A stretch of DNA of 64,000 bases from Liolophura sinensis (lineage: Eukaryota > Mollusca > Polyplacophora > Chitonida > Chitonidae), in the NCBI RefSeq assembly GCF_032854445.1, contig NC_088305.1:17533717-17597716 (forward strand). The letters run 5' to 3'. This document shows, one piece after another, positions 46,891 to 58,282 of this stretch. How positions within the stretch are numbered: the stretch's first letter is position 1; each line of letters starts with the position of its first letter. The notes below the pieces were generated by a model. That model was not told the DNA's origin. It worked only from the letters and a program-made list of their open reading frames with translations, and did not search any database. The position numbers were made by a program, and so were the translations under genes.

Positions 46891-48690
46891 AAGCAGAGAC
46901 CTCAAGTGGTTTTACGTGGGAATATATAATAACTGTTAAATTCGACCATCAAAAATAGGCAAAGAGTTATTTTGTATACAAGACACACTGAGCTGACTTG
47001 AATACGATAAAGTTTACCTCGTAAATCAACAGCAGCCATGAACATTCTGTTTGAAAATTGGCAAAAGTATGGTTTGTAGAGCATTAAAATCAAAACGCCC
47101 TTTATTTTTCCAGTCAAGAAGAGATTTCATATCAGATTAATCACTTTCTATGGTCAGAATATTATCAGATATAAACTGCTGACATGAGTCATCTGCAAAT
47201 AAACTTGCTTAGCTTGCAATGTTCGCACCATTATCGTTTATATCAGAAAAAGGAGGGGGGTGGGGGTGGGGGGCATGGCCGATGTGTTTACCACGCCAGC
47301 GCAGCGCAACGATCCCGTATCCCGTAGCCTCTCACTGCAAACTGCGGTTGCAGATAGTTAAGGTCCAGGTCATGCTGGCTTCACACCCGGCCGTACAAGG
47401 AAGGTCTGCCGATGACCGTGGGTTTTCCCCCGGTAATTTCCGGTTTCCCCCTAGCACAATGCTGGCCGCTGTAATATAAGTGTAATTTTCTTGAGTACCG
47501 TGTAAAACAGCAAATAAAATAAATAAATAAATATATCAGAAAAAAAAACGGGGCCCAACACAGAACCTTGAGGCACTCCAGCGTTAGTTGACCTGATATC
47601 AGATGAACTGTCCTTAATAACTGCACATTGCGTTCTACGATATAAATAGCTTTTAAGCCAATTTAGAGCGTGTTCCTCAATTCCAAAGTATTCAAGCCGG
47701 TGAACAAGGCTTTAGCTATATAATAAACAATGAGGCAGCAAATATCGCCATTATCAAGGGGTATTAACAAGGGAATGAAAATATTTCGATAAACTAATAG
47801 ACGGTAGAGTGACCAGGCAGAAAACTTGACAGAAACCTATAAATTAAGATATTGCTAATTAAGATAAAGCAATTATGTGTGTTTTTTTTAAAAAATATAA
47901 TTCTTTCCATGATTTTTTCAATGAGATGGGGCGATAATTTCGGAATATGTTTACTCGCATTCTGATACACTGGAATTACATTTGTGGTTTTCCACCTTTG
48001 GGACGGTCTACAATATTAGAAAGGCACATACACCGTGCCAGCTACGCTTTTCAACATTTTGTAACTAAGATGATCAGAGGTTACAGTCTTATTTACGTCA
48101 ATGATTGAAATAATATCGTGAGTTTCTAAATAGCAAACTGAGATCGAGACAATGAGCGCGTTATACCGAATCAAATCTAGCAAATCAAAATAGCCATCGT
48201 CAATAGTAGAGATGGAAGAGAACTAATTGCTCATGGTGTTTTCCGTTTTGACCGCAAGGAAACAAGTTTCAAACTGTCCCTTGATCGTTTGCAATGTTTG
48301 TGATATTTCAATAAACTGTTATAAATATTTCCAATCGTACATGAGATATTTTGCCTTGCTTAGCCTGAAGAATGTTATGAAAAAATGTCTCCCTGGCATG
48401 CTTAACCATATTAGCAATATTGTGTGTATTTAGTCTGGTTCGAATGTCTCATTGTTGTGTTTGCTTTCTTTCTCAATCTTCCTTTTATTCTCGTCAGGCT
48501 TATTAGCTTTGATCCCAACCATGGTTTGTCACTTTGTCGAATAGTGACTTCGTTTTGCTTATTTTGGTGTAGCAAAATCGATATCTGGGGAAGCGTCAAA
48601 GAAAATTTTGAAATTTGTCTCTGCCAAATGGAGAGGCAAAGTAAAAAAAAATTACGTATAGAATATATAATAAAGAACATGTAGACTAGG
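46890..48690 (-). pseudogene. LINE fragment (CR1/Jockey-superfamily reverse transcriptase), minus, split by a SINE-B
   Basis: Read on the minus strand: linker TIRQSDKPWLGSKL near 48570; KTTNVIPVYQ near 47990 from the RT start; LVHRLEYFGIEEHALNW, YRRTQCAVI and GVPQGSVLGPVF at 47550-47720; then after the SINE, LFADDSCQQF and DMKSLLDWKNK at 47060-47200. FADD is the RT catalytic box. Frameshifts and stops are common. A different lineage from the 36-41 kb LINE. Confidence 0.85.
47252..47531 (+). mobile_element. SINE-B, full length, nested in the LINE fragment, with 13-bp target-site duplication
   Basis: 280 bp flanked by TATATCAGAAAAA at 47239-47251 and 47532-47544. Head diverged; body (CATGCTGGCTTCACACCCGG) and tail (TAAGTGTAATTTTCTTGAGT, (AATA)n) are recognisable. 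Its 5' end is an unusual G-rich run (three runs of five or six G between 47255 and 47272) not seen in other copies and capable of a G-quadruplex. Confidence 0.93.
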
Positions 48691-49231
48691 GTTTGCAATG
48701 AATTTCAGACTGGCACACATTGTAGTCGAAAATAGTCAGCTAGATGTATCAAAAGCTTAGCAAACACACAAGGGAAAAAGAGATGTAAAACTCAACAATT
48801 ATTTTAGGGGCACAGTTTTCAGCAAACTCTGATATTGTAACCATGTATATTTGAACATGGCACAGGACATTGCTCAGTATACCATATGGTATAGTTTACT
48901 CTGACCTACGCATACACACTTAACAAACATAGTCAATGTGCGACTTACTTAACAGTGCTTACATTCAACCTCAGAAGTGTTGTGAATTGTACAAGACAAC
49001 TATTACTTTACAACTAGAAACCTGTGTCGGTGTCATTCTACATGAAGGGCTCCTATCAACATTTGTTAAGGTTTTGCATGTTGTACTGTTTTGACCTTAA
49101 AGTATCCCTAAAAAGTCCGGGTAAATTTCTTCTTTGATTAGAGGTTATCTTGGTATATCCGGGGTTCTGTTGTTTTTCTAAGGTAAAATAATTTACAATG
49201 TACTGTTTATCCACGTGTATATATAAACTTG
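48691..49231. other. Unassigned sequence
   Basis: No element recognised. Confidence 0.35.
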
Positions 49232-49307
49232 CCGACCATAATGCTGGCCTCCGCCAATTAGGTGAAATATTCTTGATTAAGGCGTAAAACTCAAATCAAA
49301 TAAATAT
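49232..49307 (+). mobile_element. SINE-B tail fragment
   Basis: CGACCATAATGCTGGCC, AGGTGAAATATTCTTGATTA and CAAATCAAATAAATA. Confidence 0.82.
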
Positions 49308-49439
49308 ATGATATTAACTGGTGGACGTCAGTGATTGTTATAGCATAAGACTTTCTTACATTATATACCAGTATGGTACAACACGTAAGGCTTTATTCCT
49401 GTAGAGAAACACCAAATCCATTAGTACATAACTTAAATA

Positions 49440-50963
49440 AACTCGAAAAGGAAACGTAACCCCCGTATTGTAGAGATTTTAATATTTAGTTTTAGGACGG
49501 CACAACTTTTTTCTTGAAGACAGAAGTCAGAAATTTGGCAGAATAATAATCAAGATGGTCAGGTTTAAAACTGTCTTTTCAAAAGTCATCTCACAGACAC
49601 CAGTTGCTCACCAGGGGGCGTCTTCCTCAGTATCTTGTATGACCACCACGAGCTGCAATCACTGCACGGCATCTCCTTGGACAAGAACGGATAAGACGCC
49701 GGGTTCTCTCCTGGGGAATGGCTCTCCACTCCTCCTGTAACGCAACGGCGAGCTGTTGAAGCGTCTGTGGCGGTGGCTGACGTTGACGCACGTGTCGATC
49801 CAGAGTATCCCACAGGTGTTCAATAGGGTTGAGGTCTGGTGATTTAGAGGGCCACGGCAAGACATTGACGTTGGAATCCTGCAGAAAGTTCATTGTTGCA
49901 CGTGCAGTATGAGGCCTGGCGTTGTCCTGTTGAAAAAGCTGTGTCTGTCGGTCAATAATCGGGAGAGGGTGAGGCTGTAACACGTGGTTGATGTAACGTT
50001 GGGCTGTCAGGTTCCCTGGAACGATCACCAAGTCTGATTTCTGGTTGTACGAGATGGCTCCACAAACCATAACACTGCCTCCGCAAATCTGTCCACCTGT
50101 CGGACGCAGATGGGCGCAAAGCGTTCATGACGTCTCCTATACACACGTTGTCTTCCGTCGTGACGTGTCAAAAGAAAACGGGATTCATCAGAAAACCAGA
50201 TGCGCCTCCAGTTTTGTAAAGTCCATATCCTTTCGTTGTTGCACCACCTGAGTCGTAGGCGTCGATGTAAGGGGCGTAGTACAGGTCCAACAACTGGTCT
50301 ACAGGCACGTAAACTCGCTTCTTTCAGACGGTTCCTAATCGTTTGAGCCGACACTCTCCTCAAACCTGGTATTTGTGTGGCAGTCACGGTTGGTAGGGCA
50401 TGCCGATTACGCAGGTGAAGGACCCGGATGTACCGATCTTGAAGTGGGGTCGTGATTCTTGGCCTTCCACTTCTCGGGCGACCGTTGGTCGAATTAAAGT
50501 TGTTGTAACGGCTCCAAAGTCGGGATATCGTTGCTTTGTGAACATTTAGTGTCGTGCAATAGTACTAAAACTTTCTCCGGCTTGAAGACGACCAATGGCG
50601 ATATGTCGGTCGGCAGCACTCAGTCGCGGCATTTTACCGACTGCCTTTCGTCGACGAATGAATGAATAAAATACGAAAGCACATGGGCCTTTTATACACC
50701 CCCACACTATAACTGCCATTGACATGATTTGCATGTGAAATGGTTCTGTATGCGACGTCAACAGGGTCAGTCCATGCGTTGTGACGTCATAAGCAATAAA
50801 ATACACTTAGGAGAGAAAAGGCAGTTCTTTGGATGGTAATCTTCATTAAAAACGTGTATAATTTCATTACATTTGGCTAAAATTTAGTTTGGAAGCAATA
50901 ACTTTATTCGAACGAATTTTTGATATCCGAGAACAGGGGTTGCGTTTCTTTTTTGGCAGAGTT
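49440..50963 (-). mobile_element. Tc1-like DNA transposon, second lineage
   Basis: 1524 bp. Imperfect terminal inverted repeats of about 35 bp (left AACTCGAAAAGGAAACGTAA, right end on the opposite strand AACTCTGCCAAAAAAGAAAC), with TA duplications at 49438-49439 and 50964-50965. The transposase on the minus strand is broken. TIR divergence suggests an older insertion than the 33 kb element. Confidence 0.92.
49627..50632 (-). pseudogene. Tc1-like transposase, two single-base frameshifts
   Basis: Starts ATG (MPRLSAADRHIAIGRL) at 50632. A one-base frameshift near 50550 (after STIAR) and another near 50075, where FGGGS is expected and a G is missing, split it into three frames. Between them lie GRPR, FSDESRF (first Asp), then QQDNARPH (second Asp) and SPDLNPIEHLWD (Glu), with DD34E spacing; it ends GGHTRY. 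All catalytic residues are still encoded. Confidence 0.92.
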
Positions 50964-51195
50964 TATATAGATAACATCACTCTGTTATTCCACTGACGCT
51001 TTGTCACACATCAAAACAGCCTCCATGACGAAGGGCGCTGGCTGACTTTGGGCATTAAATTGTCACCTTACCGTAGAAATATAATAAACAAATAGGACAA
51101 CGATTTTTTATGAGTATTCGCCACAAGTGCTTTCTATTTAGCTTAGCCACATTTTCTGTGACTTTAGAATTTGAGTTATTTAGGTTGATTTAATT

Positions 51196-52210
51196 TCACT
51201 CAATTTTTGTAGGTATTTGACAAGGATACTTTCCACAAGAACCACAACATGTTCTTTTAAATCTCTGTAGTTTTGAGCTGTTGCTAAGAAGCGATAAGTC
51301 TCTCGCATTCTGCGCATTTATTGACGTTTTGTAAGAGAAACCCATACAGTTTTGAACACCATGACATATTGTCAAGATGAGGAAAGGCGACTGATGCTGG
51401 TAATCTTGGCGTTTTCTGTGTGGGCTAATTTGCCCATTATCTCTACACGCTATGTCAGATTGTGCAGAATCAGGAAAAAGCGTTTTTCTTGATGCATTTT
51501 GCTCTCTTCCAACCTCCTGAAATGTAGAGGGTACAGTTGGGGACAATAATGCACATACGTATTGATATACTTATTTCAGCCATATATCTTCTGTATATCC
51601 TGCAGCCATATTAATTACTACCTTATTAACTGCTTTCTTTTACTCCATGAAGTCGGTAAGTCATTAGGATTTGAAGACGCTAATTGGGCTGATTAGCTTA
51701 ATGTTACCAAACGACTTAGAGAATACATTTGTTTCTTTTATTGGGGTTTAACTTCGCTTTCAGCATTATTTCTATCATATAACGACGGTATCTCCTTGTA
51801 GCAGGTCTTGCCCAGAGCCGATACATTTATGATGCTACCTCACTGGAAAGCCAACCTAGTCACAATCTACTGATGACCTGCTGACAAGTACTTTACCCAT
51901 GGCTCTTTATATCAAGCACCAAACGGGAAGATACCATGATTACTTATGTTAAAGACATGACTCTATTCCGGATTGAATCTTTAGATAAACCGTTCACAAG
52001 GCAACCGTTACTTCCACTGAGCAACCGCGAGCGGTTGTTACAGCATACTTGTTGTATGTAGTACAACACATGTAAAAACCCTCTGTATTTTATTATTACC
52101 TCATCACACAGCTTTCCAAGAAAAGATGTCGCAGTCAAAGCCTTTACTGAGCTTGTCGACGTGACAATGTGCTGCACAAACTCAGCACTAACTCCTTGGG
52201 ATATAACCAT
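51196..52210 (-). CDS. Candidate two-exon gene, 143-residue protein with Cys-rich C terminus
   Basis: Minus strand. Exon 1 is 52210-52100: ATG, 37 codons, then GAG|GTAATA. Exon 2 is 51516-51196: acceptor CTACATTTCAG, 106 codons, TGA. Both borders are phase 0, so the join is in frame. An in-frame stop lies shortly upstream of the ATG. The protein has eight Cys; the last four are in a C-terminal CC-x2-C-x4-C cluster just after a Lys-Arg pair, the layout of a processed secreted peptide. There is no visible signal peptide (it begins MVISQGVSAEFVQ), which argues against secretion unless a further 5' exon exists. No canonical AATAAA is seen just downstream. The 583-bp intron holds a degraded SINE-like fragment. 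No family recognised; could be a chance open frame. Confidence 0.25.
51733..51895 (-). mobile_element. Degenerate SINE-A-related fragment
   Basis: TTGGGGTTTAACTTCGCTTT, TCATATAACGACGGTATCTC and CTTGTAGCAGG are similar to, but distinct from, SINE-A; probably a sister family. Lies in the intron of the minus-strand candidate gene. Confidence 0.55.
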
Positions 52211-52762
52211 TTTCAGTAAGTGACAAGGAACGTCTTATGGCTACAACCTTGAAGTCAGAGCTGTATCCCGGCAAGAAATAGAACCTTCTTGCTTTCAACG
52301 TATACAACGCTATGCCCAAAGATTAGAGTCAAATGGGTGTTGATGGTTCTTCTGGTTTCTTCTTTAGATAGCCTAGAGTAAAGTAAATGTGACCATAAAT
52401 TTCCAAATGATTCATTAGTTGGCTTAACAATCTACTTTACGAACCGGAATAGGATGTTCTATTCGGCATTTTACCGTATTGATAAAGAAGTAAACTGTTG
52501 CGTCAATGTAATTCTGATTTAGCTTTCACATCGTATTTGAATAAAAGCGATTTAATATTGAGAAATCACATTCAAGGTTCTCGGTTCAGTGTCACATAAA
52601 CCAATATAATTCTTTCTCCAAACGCGGTATACATTTTGGTATGGTTCTCTATATTTTAGCGTGATTTATGCCATCATGTAATGAGGAAAGTGTATACACC
52701 AAGTTGATAGGTACGAGGTATGCATGCAATGGGGGTGGATCTTACAATTTCTTTTTCCCCAG
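52211..52762. other. Unassigned sequence upstream of the 52.8 kb exon
   Basis: No further exon could be placed for either neighbouring candidate gene. Confidence 0.3.
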
Positions 52763-52888
52763 GGCCATGGTGTTTTAAAACGTGTTGCCTCTCGCTCGGA
52801 AGGAGAAATTCCAAACGGGATGTCAACACTGGGCAAGACAGATTCACAGGAAAACTTGGTGATGCGTTCCTCCTACACAGGCGGCTAA
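52763..52888 (+). CDS. Candidate 3'-terminal coding exon, unknown protein
   Basis: A very good acceptor (pyrimidine run ending TTTTTCCCCAG at 52762) is followed by 41 codons and TAA. The peptide is hydrophilic and rich in Gly, Ser and Glu (KRVASRSEGEIPNG, then SQENLVMRSSYTGG), unlike the Ile/Phe/Asn/Lys-rich translations of the surrounding AT-rich DNA. KRVAS fits a PKA-type phosphorylation site. This would suit the cytoplasmic tail of a receptor or transporter, but I recognise no family. The frame enters in phase 0, the phase in which the candidate exon at 25252-25332 ends, so the two could share a gene with a long repeat-filled intron; unproven. Confidence 0.4.
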   Translation, partial: GHGVLKRVASRSEGEIPNGMSTLGKTDSQENLVMRSSYTGG

Positions 52889-53699
52889 AAATACATTGAC
52901 CGATATCAGTGCAACTATCTGTAGCTTTTAGGAATAGATTACACTAAACATTACAATCCGCGCAAATCATGCGATTATTAGTGCGAAGTTTGAAGTTACT
53001 CAGCAGCACCTCAATTGCAGCCACGGTTAATTGGTGTGATAAATGAAATAATTATACACGTGATAGATTAGGTTTTCTGTGCTCGTCTTGGACAACCAGA
53101 GTTATCTCCTCTTCTTTCGAATGGCTTGTACGGTGGTAACAACGTTTAGATAAGTTTAGTGATAAATATGGTATTACTTAACTACCAAAAACAAGTTGAA
53201 GATTAGTTTTATATTGTTTCGATTTTGCAAATTATTGTAGGCGTGTTGAACTTGGACTGGTAAAACAAAACCCGTATATCTGGTATGGACTACGTCAGGT
53301 TAAATCCTGGCGAGTTTCAAGTTCACTGTTGACGACGGTTAGAGAGCGCTTCCCTAAGATAACGTGGCTATCTACAACTTAAGGTTGATATCAAGGTTTA
53401 TGTCGAGCTTTGTTTCTTTATGTGTGTGGTGTCATGGTCAATCGGTGATATCAAGACCCAGTGACTGGCCGCTCCTGCGGTAGATCCATTCTTTCTGTCG
53501 TTGCTCTGATTTATCTTCCCTGGAGTTCATCTCATTTTGATTGATATGTTAATGTTAAATGTTTGTTTATTACGTTATCCACTACATCATATATGGTTAA
53601 ATTCATTATTTAATGTTTAGAAAACTGATTCTGTGTTTGCGTTAGTCACTGCCATGGCGACTCCTATGATGAGTGAAATTAAGGCTAAATATGGGATTA
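52889..53699. other. Unassigned sequence
   Basis: No repeat recognised; possible 3' UTR of the preceding exon, but no canonical AATAAA is evident. Confidence 0.3.
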
Positions 53700-54110
53700 T
53701 AAATTTATATTCACTGACAGGTCAAGGACAGGGCTGCTTCTGTGGCTATCTTTGAACACCAGGTGTCTTCTTTTTGTCTTCCATCATCTTCCCCGATCTT
53801 TTTCTGTCGAGGCCAGGGCTATTCCTCTGGCCTTATCATATGTTTCTTCTGGGCGTGCCCAGAAGGCAGAGATATGCAATGACTTCGCCCTGGCATTTTG
53901 TAATACAGAATAATAAATTTAAAAATCCACTAATTCTTGATATTTTAACCTTACATAGAAAACTAATTAAAAGAGGTAAAGATATTATATTCTGTTGGAT
54001 ACCAAGTCATATTGGTATCCTTGGAAACACAGACGTAGACAGTGAAGGAAAAGCTGCCATTAATTCTACCCTGTCATTGGCTATAATTCCTACATAAACG
54101 TTATAGTATT
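53700..54110 (+). pseudogene. RNase H domain fragment of a non-LTR retrotransposon
   Basis: In shifted frames: VEARAIPLALSYVSS, then IQNNKFKNPLILDILTLHRK and DIIFCWIPSHIGILGNTDVD. The WIPSHIGILGN block is typical of the RNase H domain at the end of LINE ORF2 in some clades. The fragment is cut off by the adjacent Tc1-like element. Confidence 0.82.
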
Positions 54111-54133
54111 CCTGGCGATGCCGTCATTTAATA

Positions 54134-55852
54134 AACAGTTCAACAAAAGTAAGTTCCCCCCAAAACGTTGTTTGATATCTCCCTTGATATGTACCAGATC
54201 GCAATGAAATTTTTCACACACCATCCCAGTAATCCGGCGGACGTGGTCTATCAAGGATTAAAGTGCAGGTGCAGTTATGCGCGAATGGGCATGCGCAAAC
54301 TGAAAATCGGTCGATTTTGAAAATTTCACAAAAGGAGTCAACCAGATTTTTCACCGCCAAATTTTGATTTATCAGAGAATTTGTGTTACTAGCCCTGAAA
54401 TATTCGTGCGGCTGGGCATTAAGGACATGACACCTGCATCAGGTCTGAGATGGTCAATAAAAGGTTCTCGGACCTGAATCACCCACATTGGACAATCAAT
54501 GTTGCACGTTTTGTGACTGTGGTATAGCATGCCTCGATTATGCAATACGGACAGAGCGATTGCAATTGGACTTTTGGAGGCTAACACAGGCTGCACGTCG
54601 AATGGGGGTGACACCAAACGCCATTCAGAAATTGCAAGCGAGGTTTCTCGCATCAGGAGATGTCAAGGACCTGCCAAGAAGTGCAAGGCCCAGGGCAACC
54701 ACACAAAGACACAAGGTCGGCGAATCGTAAACGTCGCACTAAGGAACAGAACGACATTAGGTATAAGGGTCTGAGTGTGCCACACAAAAAAGCCAACGCC
54801 ATTTTCGACTCTAGCGCGGATATAACTTGCTCGTTATGTCACTTAACATCCATTTTGAGTTTCAGCACCAGAGGTTCGACATCATGCTGGTGTGGGGGCG
54901 AGACGGTTGAGTGCCCAAACAATTAGGAGACGTCTCAAAGCCGCCGGAGTACGTCCCAGACGGCTGGTGAAGAAAGCCTTGTTGCTCCGCCGTCATAAGA
55001 TAGCGTGTCTGAAGTGAGCGAAAAATCATGTTCTATGGAATAGACGACAATGGGACAACGTTCTTTTCATCGACGAAACGCATGTGTGTCTCCGTCACGT
55101 TGACTATAGGAGACGTGTGTGGCGTCGGCAGGGTGAACAGCATGCAGAGTGCTTCGTGCAGCCAGTAACGGCCTTTGGTGGTGGCAGCATAATGGTCTGG
55201 GCAGGCATCAGTTTGACAGGAAAGACCGACATGGTTCCTATTGAGGGAAACTTGAACTTGGATCTGTCTTAATAACCAACAATGCGCGTCCACATCGTGC
55301 AAGGATTGTGAATGACTTCCAAACTGAAGGCATTGACCGGATCCAGTGGCCCGCGTGTTCTTCGGATCTTAACCCCATCGAACATCTTTGGGATCAGTTG
55401 AAACAATCAGTCTATCGTCCAGTTGAGATGGAGTCCACTCTTGACGATTTGAGACGCCAGTTTCAGAAAGAGTGGCTAGCCATCCCGCAACGTTGGATCG
55501 CACGCCTCATCAACACAATGCGAGCGCGTTGTCGAAATGTGATACAATCTCGTGCGGCTACACACGATATTGATAATTACTGGTCATTGAGTGCAAATGA
55601 CCGAATTCTGTGATAAAATAAAGAATCGCCGTTGAAAAATCTGGTTGACTCCTTTTATGAAATTTTCAAAATCAACCGATTTTCATATTACGTATGCCCA
55701 TAAGCGCACAACTGTACCTGCACGTTAATCCTTTATTTACCACGCCCGCTCGATTACTGTTGTGGTGTGTGTAAAATTTCATTGCGAACTGGTATATACT
55801 ACGGGAGATATCAAACGACGTTTTGGGGAAAACTTACTTTTGTTGCACTGTA
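54134..55852 (+). mobile_element. Tc1-like DNA transposon with ~220-bp terminal inverted repeats
   Basis: 1719 bp. The first and last 220 or so bases are inverted copies (CAGTKCAACAAAAGTAAGTT outward to GTCAACCAGATTTTTCA inward) with scattered differences; TA duplications at 54132-54133 and 55853-55854. The interior holds a broken transposase on the plus strand. Such long TIRs are unlike the other two Tc1-type elements here. Confidence 0.9.
54529..55613 (+). pseudogene. Tc1-like transposase, degraded, second catalytic Asp lost
   Basis: Starts MPRLCNTDRAIAIGLLEA at 54529. After frameshifts the pieces include QAARRMGVTPNAIQKLQARF (helix-turn-helix), FIDETHV (first Asp), FGGGSIMVWAGI, then after a deletion NNARPHRARIVNDFQ, where DNARPH is expected so the second Asp has become Asn, and SSDLNPIEHLWDQL with the Glu. 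At least three frame breaks. Confidence 0.9.
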
Positions 55853-56121
55853 TATTTAAAGGCCATTGGCCTGTGTAATAAAATATATTTTTACATATAC
55901 AGATAAATACATACAATTTTCTGGATTATGTATCCTAAAAACGTTATAGTTTTCGAGTTTTAACCAAGGTTTTTTTACTGTTCTCTTTCAATCGAAAACC
56001 ATTGACTCCAGTTTATAACTTGTTCTCGCCAGGATATGGTTGGAAAATTGACGATGTGGCGTTAAGCCATAGTCTTTCATTCATTCATTTCTTCAGGGCT
56101 CGCTGGTTTATTATTTTTTTT

Positions 56122-56257
56122 TAATTATTTATTTGAGTGGTGTTTTACGCCATTCTCAAGAATATTTCACTTATACGACGGCGCCAGCACTATCGTGGGA
56201 TGAAACCGGGCAGAGCCCGGGGGAAATCCACGATCATCCACAGGTTACTAGCGGACT
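56122..56257 (-). mobile_element. SINE-B, 5'-truncated
   Basis: ATTTATTTGAGTGGTGTTTT, ACGCC, TATTTCACTTATACGACGGC and CGGGCAGAGCCCGGGGGAAA in reverse; truncated before the head. Confidence 0.88.
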
Positions 56258-56451
56258 TGAGCACACAACTCCCAGGTGCTGAAACATTGACTACATGTTA
56301 AAGAATCTGGTACGGTAAGGCGGAGAATCTGCCCCAGAGAGGTACGATAAGAAAGTGCAAATTTCAAAATTGCAGCACAGTTCCATAAATGTCCAAATCA
56401 GAAGTATAAAACTTGATCGAATCACCCATAAAAGTTATATGGCTATGAAAG

Positions 56452-56705
56452 AGAGTGAGTGAGTGCTTGGAGTTTAACGTCGTACTTAACGTCACATGAC
56501 GACGAAGGAGTCCTTAGGGTGCATGTAATGTGCCTTCTTGTTGCAGGACAGATTTACACCGCTCTTTTATTTAGCGCTGCTTTACTGAGACGCCTACAGA
56601 AGGCAAGTAAGACAGCCATTATTCTGATACGGGTCAACCAGTCGTTGCACTATCCCCTTCATGCTGAACGCCAAGCGAGGAAGTTACAACTTATTCTTTT
56701 AAGGT
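56452..56705 (-). mobile_element. SINE-A, 5'-truncated
   Basis: (GAGT)n, GCTTGGAGTTTAACGTCGTA, TTGTTGCAGGACAGATTTAC, then GCTGAACGCCAAGCGAGGAA and CTTATTCTTTTAAGG. The tRNA-like head is missing. Confidence 0.92.
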
Positions 56706-57324
56706 GCATTAAATAAATGTTATTAAGAATTAGTTTGGATAATTGTTAAGATATGGTATTGCGTAACGTGTGGCAACTACAGCGAAATCATACGTGAATC
56801 CTGGCTGAGAGTACATGTGGCCCTGTAGCTATCATTAACATGTTAATGTGCATAGCGGAAGTATAAAGCTGAACGTTTGCTGTAGATGTATTTAATCGAT
56901 TGGTGCATAGCTGCGTGCTCAAGAATTTTCCAGAAAGCTACATTTGCGGTGCAAAAACTGGAGCAGTCTACCATGTTTTGAATTTATGACCTATACGAAG
57001 TGTAGTAGTAGCTTCAGTGTATGTTTGGAGCTTTATAAAGCGCATGCTTGCCATAGAACAGGAAAAGAGGAGTAAAACAGAACTGAAAAAGACGTGGCCT
57101 TACAAGTGTGTTTGCAGCTGTCACTCACAGCTATAGTAAGTTTCGCCCTTTGAGGTGCAGAGTTTCTTGCACTGAGGCCGATTCCCCGGGGACTGATTAC
57201 GGCGGGAAATGGCAGTTTTTTCCTTTGTCCTCAGTGCCCAGTACTGTTCACTACATTTCGTTCATTACTGGCGCACATACAGTTTTTATCGCATATATAA
57301 TCATTATTTTAATGTTACTGTATG
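56706..57324. other. Unassigned sequence
   Basis: No repeat or motif recognised. Confidence 0.35.
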
Positions 57325-57570
57325 TTAAATGTGATGACATCACAGCATTTTGAGTAATTCTAGACCAGTGATTGCAATTAACATCTCTGCATCTTTTTTT
57401 TACTTAATTTCGCTTTGTGTTGGGGAGCGTGTATTTAGCTACTACTTATGCACTTACATGAACAGTTAAAATGAAACCCTAACAGATATATTTTGGTAAG
57501 AGACCGTATTTCACCGGTTATGTTTGACCAGTACAACTTAGAACAGTACAAGATCAACAATTATCCAGTT
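57325..57570 (-). repeat. R3 repeat, copy 4
   Basis: Reverse orientation: GATGACATCACAGCATTTTG, AGTAATTCTAGACCAGTGA, ATTGCAATTAACATC, TTTCACCGGTTA. Confidence 0.85.
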
Positions 57571-58282
57571 CAGACCTTTTTAGCACCCAGATCAATAGTG
57601 TGAAAGGGCAGATTTATCTCTCAATTCATCTTTCTATCGTGGAAATCTTTAACTAACAAAATACAAAATATACGGTGCAAGTACGGATAAAAAGGATGTT
57701 TTTAGTAAATTTACACCTTTTCAGCACCAAAAAAATCCCTGATATGTGGCCGGTTTATCCATTGAGAACTTTTTTTGAATAATACATTTGTCCAGTCGTT
57801 AGTCTGTCACAATGGATCTCTTGAGCATACATTGTGTTCTCGCTAGTCTCTGTATATACATGCCTATCTAGTCAGGGTATAGTTGACGCTTTCTCGTGGG
57901 CTATCATCGACATCTATCACTTTGCGATAAAACTGTGTGTATGCGGCGGCACGTATATATCACACGGTGTCCGTGTAATACACATTGTTCATGTCACATA
58001 GCTTAATAAGCTGATCGCGCTGGAGGTGATCGTGTTACGACCTATGATCCGTCAACGAGTAGCTGACCCACATAAGCACTTTAAACTCTATTTTTTCATT
58101 GTATGTATTCATAGGTAATCTGCATATCTATAAAGACAAACGTGTCATGTTATCGGATTCATATTTTATATAACACAAGCGCAAAAAACCTGTGATTTTC
58201 ATGGAAATCATTTTTAGCACCATAACCGACAGGCCCAGATAGGCTGGTAAATTCGTGGCATCTACCGGTTTTGGTACAGAAA
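57571..58282. other. Possible promoter region of the 58.3 kb exon
   Basis: TATA-like TTTTATATAA near 58167. Otherwise unassigned. Confidence 0.3.

Noticed and set aside
51196-51300. Conopeptide-like call from the CC-C-C spacing
   Set aside because: No signal peptide, no close family match can be shown from sequence alone, and the organism is not established; left as an unclassified Cys-rich tail.
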